Shown here piece by piece: positions 57,849 through 64,000 of a DNA stretch of 64,000 bases. The notes under the pieces were generated by a model. That model saw only the letters and a program-made list of their open reading frames with translations. It was not told the DNA's origin and ran no database searches. The position numbers and the translations under genes were made by a program. The DNA comes from Granulicatella sp041433555 (GTDB lineage: Bacteria; Bacillota; Bacilli; Lactobacillales; Aerococcaceae): positions 18,879-82,878 of the forward strand of contig NZ_JAPWBR010000005.1 in the NCBI RefSeq assembly GCF_041433555.1. The letters are read 5' to 3'. Within the stretch, counting starts at the first letter, position 1, and every line of letters starts with the position of its first letter.

Positions 57849-57971
57849 AATAGTAATAGTAGTAGAGCCTGTGTATATTGTGGAAAAGTCTATTTTCCTT
57901 ATAACAGAGACCATTTTTAGTTGTGGATAACCATTGTGGAAAACTCCACCGTTTTTTTTGACTTATCCACA
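57849..57971. other. oriC unwinding region between dnaA and dnaN (DnaA boxes and DnaA-trio)
   Basis: Exact DnaA boxes at 57922-57930 (reverse) and 57963-57971 (forward), near-matches TGTGGAAAA at 57879 and 57935. Next to them, TAGTAATAGTAGTAG (57851-57865) is a run of TAG/TAA triplets, the DnaA-trio that guides DnaA onto single strand, running into an AT-only stretch (57820-57850) suited to melting. This matches the Bacillus-type origin layout. Confidence 0.9.
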
Positions 57972-57973
57972 GC

Positions 57974-59332
57974 TTAATAACCGAGCGAATGCTTGATTTC
58001 ATTAATCACGCGAATCGTTTCTGGATCATCTTTAGCTTCTTGGCTAATTTTTTCATAGGCGTGAATGACTGTTGAGTGGTCACGACCAAAATCAGCACCA
58101 ATCTTTTGAAGAGAAACACGTGTTAATTCACGAGAAAGGTACATTGCGATTTGACGCGGTTGAACCATTGTCTTCGTTCTTTTCTTTCCTTTAATATCTT
58201 CGACCGTAATATTGTAGTATTTTGCAACGGCGCTTTGGATATCATGAATCGAAAGTAATTTTTCGTCGCCTCCAGGAAGGAACGATTGTAACGCTTCTGC
58301 AGCCAGGTCTGTTGAAATATCTTGACCAACCATCACTGAGTACGCTTGAAGACGCATCAGAGCTCCTTCTAATTCACGGACGTTTGATTGAATATGACCT
58401 GCGACATAACTCAACACTTCAATAGGAATATTAAATCCAAGTGATTGTGCTTTATTTTGTAAGATAGCAATTCTTGTTTCTAAGTCTGGTGGAGTGATAT
58501 CGACAGATAACCCCGATACGAAACGAGAAACGAGACGTTCTTGCAATTCTTTAATTTCCGTTGGTTGACGGTCACTCGTTAATACGATTTGTTTTTGGTT
58601 ATTGAAAAGCGCATTAAATGTATGGAAGAACTCTTCTTGAGTTGCTTCTTTTTTCGCTAGGAATTGAATATCATCGACCAGTAAGATATCCACATTACGG
58701 TAACGATTGCGGAACTCTTGCGGCGTTTTTGATCCAATCGAAGCGATCATTTCATTCATAAACTCTTCACTCGTCACGTATTTGACACGTGCGTTTGGAT
58801 GGCTCTTCTTATATTTATTCCCAATGGCTTGCATTAAATGAGTTTTTCCAAGACCTACACCTCCATAGAAGAAAAGAGGGTTATAGGTATTGCCAGGATT
58901 ATCCGCAACGTAATGCGCGGCAGCCGTGGCCATTTGGTTTCCTTTACCAATAATAAAGGTTTCAAATGTATATTTAGGATTCAAATGCGAGTCTTCCTCG
59001 ATGGCAACCATTGTTGGAGCTTCAGGAATGTTCGGTTGAATTTCTTCAACGCCTTGATGGAATGGAGTGTTTACTGGCGCTTCATCTTCTGAATCGATAA
59101 AACGTGGTTCAAAAGATTGTCTGAAGTAATCATATCCAATTTCCATGATGTCTCTAATAAGGTTATCTTGCCAATATCTCGCAAATGTTTTAGAAGGCAC
59201 TTTAATATAGAGAATATTTTGTTCAATTCGAATCGGTTCAGCTGGTTTAATCCAGTGGTTAAATGTAAATTCGGAATTTGTTTTTTCAAAGTGTTCTAAT
59301 AATAGTTTCCAAAATTCTTGGATGGAATTCAT
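57974..59332 (-). CDS. dnaA: Chromosomal replication initiator DnaA
   Basis: A 452-residue AAA+ initiator. Domain I (1-80, IQEFWKLLLEHFEKTNSEFT), a short linker, domain III with Walker A FFYGGVGLGKTHLMQAIGNK (about 155), Walker B VDILLVDDIQFLAKKEATQE, Arg finger in LQERLVSRFVSGLSVDI, and domain IV with the DnaA-box reader RQIAMYLSRELTRVSLQKIG and DFGRDHSTVIHAYEKI. The ATG at 59332 follows AAGGAGGTG; longer readings enter the DnaA-box region. Confidence 0.99.
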   Translation of the reverse strand: MNSIQEFWKLLLEHFEKTNSEFTFNHWIKPAEPIRIEQNILYIKVPSKTFARYWQDNLIRDIMEIGYDYFRQSFEPRFIDSEDEAPVNTPFHQGVEEIQPNIPEAPTMVAIEEDSHLNPKYTFETFIIGKGNQMATAAAHYVADNPGNTYNPLFFYGGVGLGKTHLMQAIGNKYKKSHPNARVKYVTSEEFMNEMIASIGSKTPQEFRNRYRNVDILLVDDIQFLAKKEATQEEFFHTFNALFNNQKQIVLTSDRQPTEIKELQERLVSRFVSGLSVDITPPDLETRIAILQNKAQSLGFNIPIEVLSYVAGHIQSNVRELEGALMRLQAYSVMVGQDISTDLAAEALQSFLPGGDEKLLSIHDIQSAVAKYYNITVEDIKGKKRTKTMVQPRQIAMYLSRELTRVSLQKIGADFGRDHSTVIHAYEKISQEAKDDPETIRVINEIKHSLGY

Positions 59333-59399
59333 AAATGCACCTCCTTCTATCGTTTTCAAGATTCTAATCCATTTAACAGTGTACCATCTTTCAAAAAAG

Positions 59400-59669
59400 T
59401 TTTCCACAATCGGATGGAGAAAATCACAAAAAAAGTGAGATTTGGATAAGTTTATCCACAAAACGGTGGATAAGTCGAATAAAAAAGTGGAAATTCACAG
59501 AGATATACACAAAAAAAGAGCAGTTATAAACAACAAAGAAAGTTGATATAAAAGGAATTTAATAGAGTTATCCACCATTGTGTATAATTTTTGTAAACAG
59601 GATGTTATTTTGTGGATAAATTGTTTATAAGTCTGTGGAAATCGTCTTTTATGCAAAAAAACTATCCAC
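59400..59669. other. DnaA-box region upstream of dnaA (second part of the bipartite origin)
   Basis: Exact boxes at 59452-59460 (forward) and 59611-59619 (reverse); one- or two-mismatch boxes at 59400 (TTTTCCACA), 59466 (GGTGGATAA), 59568 (TTATCCACC), 59634 and 59662. With the boxes after dnaA this makes a bipartite oriC. DnaA bound here would also repress its own gene. No ORF is visible between 59333 and 59864. Confidence 0.88.
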
Positions 59670-59779
59670 CATCGATGTGAATAACTAAAAAAATAGAGCG
59701 AAATCAACAGTTATTTGTAGAAATTTTTAGTCTGATTATGTTATGATACTTCAGTAATTTAGTGATTAGATAGTTTATA

Positions 59780-59808
59780 TTGACAAGTAAACATTTTATA
59801 TTTATAAT
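59780..59808 (+). promoter_or_regulatory. Consensus promoter of rpmH-rnpA-yidC-khpB
   Basis: TTGACA (59780-59785), 17-bp spacer, TATAAT (59803-59808): a perfect sigma-A promoter. Confidence 0.95.
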
Positions 59809-59864
59809 GTACTAGACTGTCTAGGGAGACTAGATATTTCATTTACAGTAGGAGGTGCACACGA

Positions 59865-59999
59865 ATGAAAAGAACATATCAACCAAGCAAACGCAAACGT
59901 CAAAAAGTTCACGGATTCCGTAAACGTATGAGCACAAAAAATGGCCGTAGAGTATTAGCAAGCAGACGCCGTAAAGGTAGAAAAGTTTTAGCAGCTTAG
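59865..59999 (+). CDS. rpmH: 50S ribosomal protein L34
   Basis: A 44-residue, very basic ribosomal protein. It begins MKRTYQPSKRKRQKVHGFRK and ends with the usual RRRKGRKVLAA. AGGAGGTGC ribosome site. First gene of rpmH-rnpA-yidC-khpB, transcribed away from dnaA. A terminator lies between it and rnpA, which lowers rnpA expression relative to L34. Confidence 0.98.
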   Translation: MKRTYQPSKRKRQKVHGFRKRMSTKNGRRVLASRRRKGRKVLAA

Positions 60000-60030
60000 A
60001 TCACTGAACGTCTCAGTGGTCTTTTTTTTT
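59999..60030 (+). terminator. Terminator or attenuator between rpmH and rnpA
   Basis: GATCACTGA / TCAGTGGTC stem with a 5-base loop and nine Ts, starting on the last base of the rpmH stop codon. Confidence 0.88.
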
Positions 60031-60065
60031 AAAAACCATTTGAGTGACTGGAGAGATTCAAGTAG

Positions 60066-60425
60066 ATGAAGAAATCGTTTCGAGTAAAGAAAGACCGCGA
60101 ATTTCAAAAAGTATTCCACAAGGGAAAATCGACAGCGAACCGTCAATTCGTTATTTATAAATATAATAAGGAAGACCAATCCCATTTTCGTGTGGGAATC
60201 TCTGTCAGCAAAAAACTTGGAAATGCGGTTACACGTAATCGTCTAAAAAGAAGAATCCGTCATATTTTAATGGAACTTGACGACCAATTGGCGCAAGATG
60301 TAGATTTTATCGTTATTGCTCGTCAACCCATCGTACAAATGTCTTATCAAGAAATGAAAAGCAGTATGATGCATGTTTTAAAATTAGCTACAATATTACC
60401 TAAAAATGAAGATTCCTATTTATAG
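60066..60425 (+). CDS. rnpA: Ribonuclease P protein component
   Basis: A 119-residue basic protein subunit of RNase P, which trims tRNA 5' ends with its RNA partner (not in this window). Signature: KKSFRVKKDREFQKVFHKGK, FRVGISVSKKLGNAVTRNRL, KRRIRH with the RNR motif. Length normal. It lies 66 bp past rpmH and 46 bp before my chosen yidC start. Confidence 0.97.
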   Translation: MKKSFRVKKDREFQKVFHKGKSTANRQFVIYKYNKEDQSHFRVGISVSKKLGNAVTRNRLKRRIRHILMELDDQLAQDVDFIVIARQPIVQMSYQEMKSSMMHVLKLATILPKNEDSYL

Positions 60426-60471
60426 GTAGGAATCGTTGAAAATTAAATATTCTAAAAGGTGGGACTTTTCA

Positions 60472-61284
60472 GTGAAGAAAAAAAGCCAATTGATTGTATC
60501 ATTAGCAGTTTTAACTTTATTTTTAGCGGCCTGTGGAACTTCTCCAATTACGGAGTCTAGTACAGGATTCTGGGATCGAATTGTTCTATATAATTTGTCT
60601 CAATTTATCATCTGGTTATCAAACCTATTAGGAGGAAGTTACGGTTTAGGGATTATCGTCTTTACGATTATTACTCGTTTAATTATGGTTCCTTTAATGC
60701 ACTTCCAATACCAAAGCACGCGTAAACAAGCGATTCTTCAACCAGAAATTAAAGCGTTACGTGAGAAGTATTCAGCACGCGACCGTGCAACACAAGAAAT
60801 GCTTCAAGCTGAAATGAATGCTTTATATGAGCGTGAAGGTATCAACCAATACGCTGGATGTTTACCATTATTAATTCAATTGCCAGTTATGATGGCATTG
60901 TATCAAGCAATCAGCCGTACAGACGTATTGAAACAAGGTCATTTCTTATGGTTCCAATTAGACCAACCAGACCCATATTTCATCTTACCAGTCTTAGCAG
61001 CATTAACAACGTTTGTTACAACATGGTTATCAATGAAAATGCAAGATACTGGTGGTGCTGGTAAAGTTATGATGTATGTCATGCCAGCAATGATCCTATT
61101 TATGTCTCTTGGGTTATCAAGTGCGTTATCACTCTACTGGGTAGTCGGAAACGTATTTATGGTAGGCCAAACATTACTATTAAATAATCCATTTAAATTC
61201 CAAGAAGAGCAAAAGGCGATTGCCGCTGAGAAAAAACGCCGTGCAAGAGCGCTTGAAAAAGCGAAAAGAAGACACGGAAAATAA
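60472..61284 (+). CDS. yidC: Membrane protein insertase YidC/SpoIIIJ (lipoprotein)
   Basis: A 270-residue insertase that works alone or with SecYEG. Signal peptide KKKSQLIVSLAVLTLFLAAC with lipobox LAAC, so a lipoprotein; then five membrane segments, with YGLGIIVFTIITRLIMVPLM carrying the conserved groove Arg, a cytosolic helical hairpin (about 85-125), and a basic tail (KKRRARALEKAKRRHGK). I prefer the GTG at 60472 after AAGGTGGGA, giving a normal signal peptide; a TTG at 60436 would add 12 residues. Confidence 0.95.
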   Translation: MKKKSQLIVSLAVLTLFLAACGTSPITESSTGFWDRIVLYNLSQFIIWLSNLLGGSYGLGIIVFTIITRLIMVPLMHFQYQSTRKQAILQPEIKALREKYSARDRATQEMLQAEMNALYEREGINQYAGCLPLLIQLPVMMALYQAISRTDVLKQGHFLWFQLDQPDPYFILPVLAALTTFVTTWLSMKMQDTGGAGKVMMYVMPAMILFMSLGLSSALSLYWVVGNVFMVGQTLLLNNPFKFQEEQKAIAAEKKRRARALEKAKRRHGK

Positions 61285-61360
61285 TTCTTATAGAGCTCTT
61301 GTTGAAATGTCTCAATCATGAGATAATAACAATGATTTTTATAGAGTAGGAGAGTTTACG

Positions 61361-62149
61361 ATGACAAATACAATTAAAGTAAGTGACGTTTCAGTAGAAA
61401 AAGCAATCCAAAAAGGATTACGTCAGTTAGGATTACCGCAAGACCAAGTGTTTGTGGAAGTCATTTCTGAAGGTAAAAAAGGATTGTTTGGCTTCGGTCA
61501 AAAAAATGCTGAAGTGGAATTAACGCCAGTCGCTACAATGGTTAGCGAAGAAGCAGTAGAAGAAGTTGTTGAACCTGTTGTGGAAGAAGCAACTGTCGAA
61601 ACAGTAGAAACTGTGGAAGTTCCTGAAGAAGACTTCGAAGACGATGATTTCGAAGAAGAAGAAGGAGACGCAGATTACGAAGAAACTGTAGACCAATTAG
61701 AAGAAGCTGCTCGTGTGACAAAAGAATACTTAGAAGGCATCGCTAAAACATACGGCGCTGAAGCAACAGTAACAGTTGAAGCGCGTCGTGATCGCATGAC
61801 TTTCGTATTCGACACAGACAAACAAGGTCTTTTAATCGGAAAACACGGTAAAATCTTGAATGCTTTACAAGTACTTGCGCAAGTATCTGTACACCGCTTC
61901 ATCAAAGGACGTATTTCAGTTCAAGTGGATGTTGGTGACTACCGTGCACGTCGTAGTGAAACACTACAACAAATTGCGGAAAGAACAGCTCGTAAAGTAT
62001 TAAAAACAAAACAACCTGTTTACTTAGAACCACTTCCAGCGTATGAAAGAAAACAAATTCACGCTGCGTTAAGTAAAAACAAACGCATCTCAACTCACTC
62101 AGAAGGTAAAGAACCACATCGTTACCTTGTAGTTGAAATCGCAGAATAG
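61361..62149 (+). CDS. khpB: RNA-binding protein KhpB (Jag/EloR)
   Basis: A 262-residue protein. Order: Jag_N domain (1-50, EKAIQKGLRQLGLPQDQVFV and KKGLFGFGQKNAEVEL), an acidic low-complexity linker (about 65-115, Glu/Val/Asp repeats), a KH domain (about 125-195) with GLLIGKHGKILNALQVLAQV holding the GxxG loop, and an R3H domain (about 200-262) with EPLPAYERKQIHAALSKNKR and HSEGKEPHRYLVV. KhpB binds RNA with KhpA and affects cell elongation. It follows yidC by 76 bp. Confidence 0.96.
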   Translation: MTNTIKVSDVSVEKAIQKGLRQLGLPQDQVFVEVISEGKKGLFGFGQKNAEVELTPVATMVSEEAVEEVVEPVVEEATVETVETVEVPEEDFEDDDFEEEEGDADYEETVDQLEEAARVTKEYLEGIAKTYGAEATVTVEARRDRMTFVFDTDKQGLLIGKHGKILNALQVLAQVSVHRFIKGRISVQVDVGDYRARRSETLQQIAERTARKVLKTKQPVYLEPLPAYERKQIHAALSKNKRISTHSEGKEPHRYLVVEIAE

Positions 62150-62158
62150 TAAAATGAC

Positions 62159-62191
62159 AGCTTATGACCGTTTCGGTCATAAGCTTTTTTT
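62159..62191 (+). terminator. Terminator of rpmH-rnpA-yidC-khpB
   Basis: AGCTTATGACCG / CGGTCATAAGCT, 12-bp perfect stem, TTT loop, seven Ts. Confidence 0.95.
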
Positions 62192-62269
62192 GTGCTTTCA
62201 AAATCGACTTTTAAAGAATAACGCTTAGAATGATTATTATATCAAGCATTTTTATGAAATTTTCTGCAA

Positions 62270-62284
62270 TGAAAATCATTTTCA
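62270..62284. promoter_or_regulatory. 7-1-7 palindrome resembling a Fur/PerR/Zur box
   Basis: TGAAAATCATTTTCA is a perfect 7-1-7 palindrome, one change per arm from the Fur-family TGATAATNATTATCA. It lies 177 bp before the Rgg-like gene in an otherwise empty 300-bp gap. Confidence 0.4.
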
Positions 62285-62460
62285 AAATTATAAATGCACT
62301 TATATAAAATAATACATAATCGTCATTTTCATTCAAAAAAAAAGAAAAAATCCCACAAAACTCTACCAAAATGAAGTTTTTCCTTTGGATATATTGATAA
62401 ATAAAGGTATAATAAATTTGATATAGGGAACATATATTAAATAAAAGAAAGGAGATATTT

Positions 62461-63321
62461 ATGGATATTCAAATTTTTGTGAATCGAAGAAAAGAACTAG
62501 GTTTATCTCAAATTGAATTGAGTGAGGGTATTTGTACACAAGCTACATTGAGTCGATTCGAAAATCACGGTCAAATTCCTTCAATGAAAATATTGACCTT
62601 GCTTTGCAAAAAGTTGCAAATGGACGTAGGGGAGTTATTTCCATCTGTAGCGATTAAAGACTCAGTGTTAAATAAAAAACTTGATAAAATCGAATTCAAT
62701 ATTGTAAGTATGGAATACGAAGAAGCAGAAGAGCTTATTAAGAGTATTAATGTTGCACATCTGACTACTCAACAAGAGTGGCGATATTTATACTTAAAAG
62801 GTTTCACACAAACCTTAATGAACAAAGATGATGCAGACAGTTTCTTCTATTTTAATCAATTATTAGCGGATCATTCAGACGTTGATAATAAGTATATCTT
62901 TTTAGCATATACCGGAATTGGACTTATTTATATGAATCAAGCCGATTATGATAAGGCAGAATACTTCTTTGAAAAAGCTATTCACCAAATTGATTCATAT
63001 ACCATCGAATCTGTAGAAGATGTTTGTCGTGTCCTAACAGTCCTATATTACGCAGCAACATTTTATGCGACGATTAAGGAATATGATACAAGTGATGTGT
63101 TATTACGCCGAGGGGTAACGATTTGTGGGGAAAATCATGTTACTTACTACTTAGCGCGAATCAAATATTTACTAGCTGAAAATGCTTATGAAAATAAATT
63201 TGAGCAAGAAGAAGTTAAAGAATTAATAAGAGACGCTGCCGCATTTGCCAGACTGAATAAAAATACTGTATTATTAGAAAAGATAAAAGTATTTGAAGAC
63301 CGTTTGGCGAAAGGAGAATAG
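62461..63321 (+). CDS. Rgg/PlcR-type transcriptional regulator (HTH plus TPR)
   Basis: A 286-residue protein. N-terminal XRE HTH (1-60): QIFVNRRKELGLSQIELSEG, ICTQATLSRFENHGQIPSMK, ILTLLCKKLQMDVGELF. The rest (about 70-286) is a helical TPR-like array (YTGIGLIYMNQADYDKAEYF, FEKAIHQIDSYTIESVEDVC) as in RRNPP peptide-sensing regulators. It probably binds a short peptide, but I find no convincing pheromone gene next to it. AAGGAG ribosome site and a TATAAT -10 about 50 bp upstream. It lies 2 bp before a 69-residue ORF. Confidence 0.88.
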   Translation: MDIQIFVNRRKELGLSQIELSEGICTQATLSRFENHGQIPSMKILTLLCKKLQMDVGELFPSVAIKDSVLNKKLDKIEFNIVSMEYEEAEELIKSINVAHLTTQQEWRYLYLKGFTQTLMNKDDADSFFYFNQLLADHSDVDNKYIFLAYTGIGLIYMNQADYDKAEYFFEKAIHQIDSYTIESVEDVCRVLTVLYYAATFYATIKEYDTSDVLLRRGVTICGENHVTYYLARIKYLLAENAYENKFEQEEVKELIRDAAAFARLNKNTVLLEKIKVFEDRLAKGE

Positions 63322-63323
63322 AT

Positions 63324-63533
63324 ATGTCTATTCGTCTCAAAAAGGAAGATTTCCTTAAAAAAGAAAAACTCGAAGTTCCTGAAACATTGAAAGAGGAACT
63401 AGTCAATGATGAGTATGATTTAGATAGTTTTGGAGATGCGTTTATTATGATGCCAAAAATGGAAGAAGATAAACGTCAACAAAACCTTGAAAAGAACATC
63501 AAAAAAGAGTGGCTCGAGGATTTCGAAAACTAG
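63324..63533 (+). CDS. 69-residue hydrophilic protein, unknown
   Basis: A highly charged small protein (SIRLKKEDFLKKEKLEVPET, then LKEELVNDEYDLDSFGDAFI and KEEWLEDFEN-like end), with no membrane segment. It starts 2 bp after the regulator gene stop, with GGAGAATAG upstream, so the two are coupled. It is not a typical exported pheromone precursor: it lacks a hydrophobic signal. A strong terminator follows. I do not recognise it. Confidence 0.7.
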   Translation: MSIRLKKEDFLKKEKLEVPETLKEELVNDEYDLDSFGDAFIMMPKMEEDKRQQNLEKNIKKEWLEDFEN

Positions 63534-63561
63534 TTTCTACTATAATATAGTAAACAAATTC

Positions 63562-63600
63562 AAAAAGAAGACTTTGGTGAGTTCGCCGAGGTCTTCTTTT
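63562..63600 (+). terminator. Terminator of the Rgg-like operon
   Basis: AAAAGAAGACTTTGGTGA / TTCGCCGAGGTCTTCTTTT stem with G-T pairs, ending in Ts. Confidence 0.88.
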
Positions 63601-63784
63601 ATGTTTGAAAAAGCATTTCTGTAAACATTTTATTTGAAGTTTTTTCATAAAAAATTCTTACTAAAAATAGCGTCATTTTAGTTGAAATTGCCTATCAGTT
63701 ATGATAAATTAATATCACTGTGAATCGAACGTTCGCTTTTAAAACATTTTCAAAAAAAGTTTTGAAAACAGCAAACGTAATCGT

Positions 63785-63813
63785 TTGACGGAAGCCCTAT
63801 ATTATGATAATAT
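63785..63813 (+). promoter_or_regulatory. rRNA operon promoter
   Basis: TTGACG (63785-63790), 17-bp spacer, TAATAT (63808-63813), preceded by an A/T-rich UP-like stretch and followed by a leader with TTGAAAACTGAACAAAG (63845-63861), a typical Firmicute pre-16S leader word, and a processing-stalk hairpin (TATCTCTTAAAGAGATA, 63918-63934). Confidence 0.8.
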
Positions 63814-63985
63814 ATAGGAGTTGTTGCAAAACAACGATTGACCTTTGAAAACTGAACAAAGAAGACGAACCAAATGTGTAGGGACTTCATCTTCGGATGA
63901 AGAAACAACAATTTCTTATCTCTTAAAGAGATACAATAAGTCAGTAATTAAAATGAGCTTTTCAAAGCTTATGAAAATTCAAATT

Positions 63986-64000
63986 TTTCATGAGAGTTTG
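63986..64000 (+). rRNA. 16S ribosomal RNA, first bases (partial)
   Basis: The window ends in TTTTTCATGAGAGTTTG. AGAGTTTG is position 8-15 of 16S rRNA by E. coli numbering, so the gene begins near 63986 and continues outside the window. Confidence 0.85.

Overview
This 64 kb window is chromosomal DNA from a low-GC Gram-positive bacterium and covers the replication origin. The gene content points to Lactobacillales: walRKHIJ-htrA, gyrB-gyrA placed by dnaA-dnaN-recF, an AdcBC-type metal transporter, a LipL octanoyl transferase and a Met T-box ahead of MetE-like genes. A Carnobacteriaceae-like genus such as Granulicatella is my guess, from gene order only.

Layout. 0-6.4 kb: end of a type 2 IPP isomerase gene, a YeiH-type exporter, rpiA, uvrA, exoA. 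6.4-13.6 kb: an orphan two-component system, lipL, an HD phosphohydrolase, a tandem array of structured 122-124 bp units, a HAD-ASCH fusion and purR. 13.6-19 kb: an MBL/TetR/AEC operon with a clear promoter-operator, AdcBC, and an SPFH/Arc pair. 19-23.7 kb: a structured RNA-like repeat (copy 1), a PIN-TRAM protein, radA, dut, msmX. 24-25.8 kb: a decayed prophage or mobile-element stretch holding an unusual tRNA-Ser(CGA), a candidate small RNA, two tiny ORFs, a frameshifted HTH gene, an endolysin cell-wall-binding tail and an integrase fragment. 25.9-33.9 kb: rlmH, an intergenic cluster of DnaA boxes, htrA, walJ-walI-walH-walK-walR. 33.9-41.2 kb: purA, dnaB, rplI, gdpP, three perfect parS sites, rpsR-ssb-rpsF and an orphan HTH antitoxin-like gene. 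41.3-47.1 kb: four paralogous core-MetE genes and a cyclase-family gene behind a Met-specific T-box. 47.2-50.3 kb: an ABC exporter, structured repeat copy 2, and a 26-residue membrane peptide. 50.3-59.7 kb: gyrA, gyrB, recF, the S4-domain gene yaaA, dnaN, the oriC unwinding region with a DnaA-trio, dnaA, and upstream DnaA boxes. 59.8-64 kb: rpmH-rnpA-yidC-khpB, an Rgg/PlcR-like regulator with a small partner, and the promoter, leader and first bases of a 16S rRNA gene.

How the parts fit. Most of the window is origin-proximal housekeeping: replication initiation (dnaA, dnaN, dnaB, gyrAB, recF, ssb, DnaA boxes, parS), cell-wall stress control (WalRK), and the ribosome and membrane-insertion operon. 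The least explained parts are the two-copy structured repeat (19078-19260 and 49825-50009), whose helices differ in sequence but keep pairing, the tandem structured array at 10863-11120, the DnaA-box cluster 31 kb from dnaA, and the four-copy MetE-like cluster.
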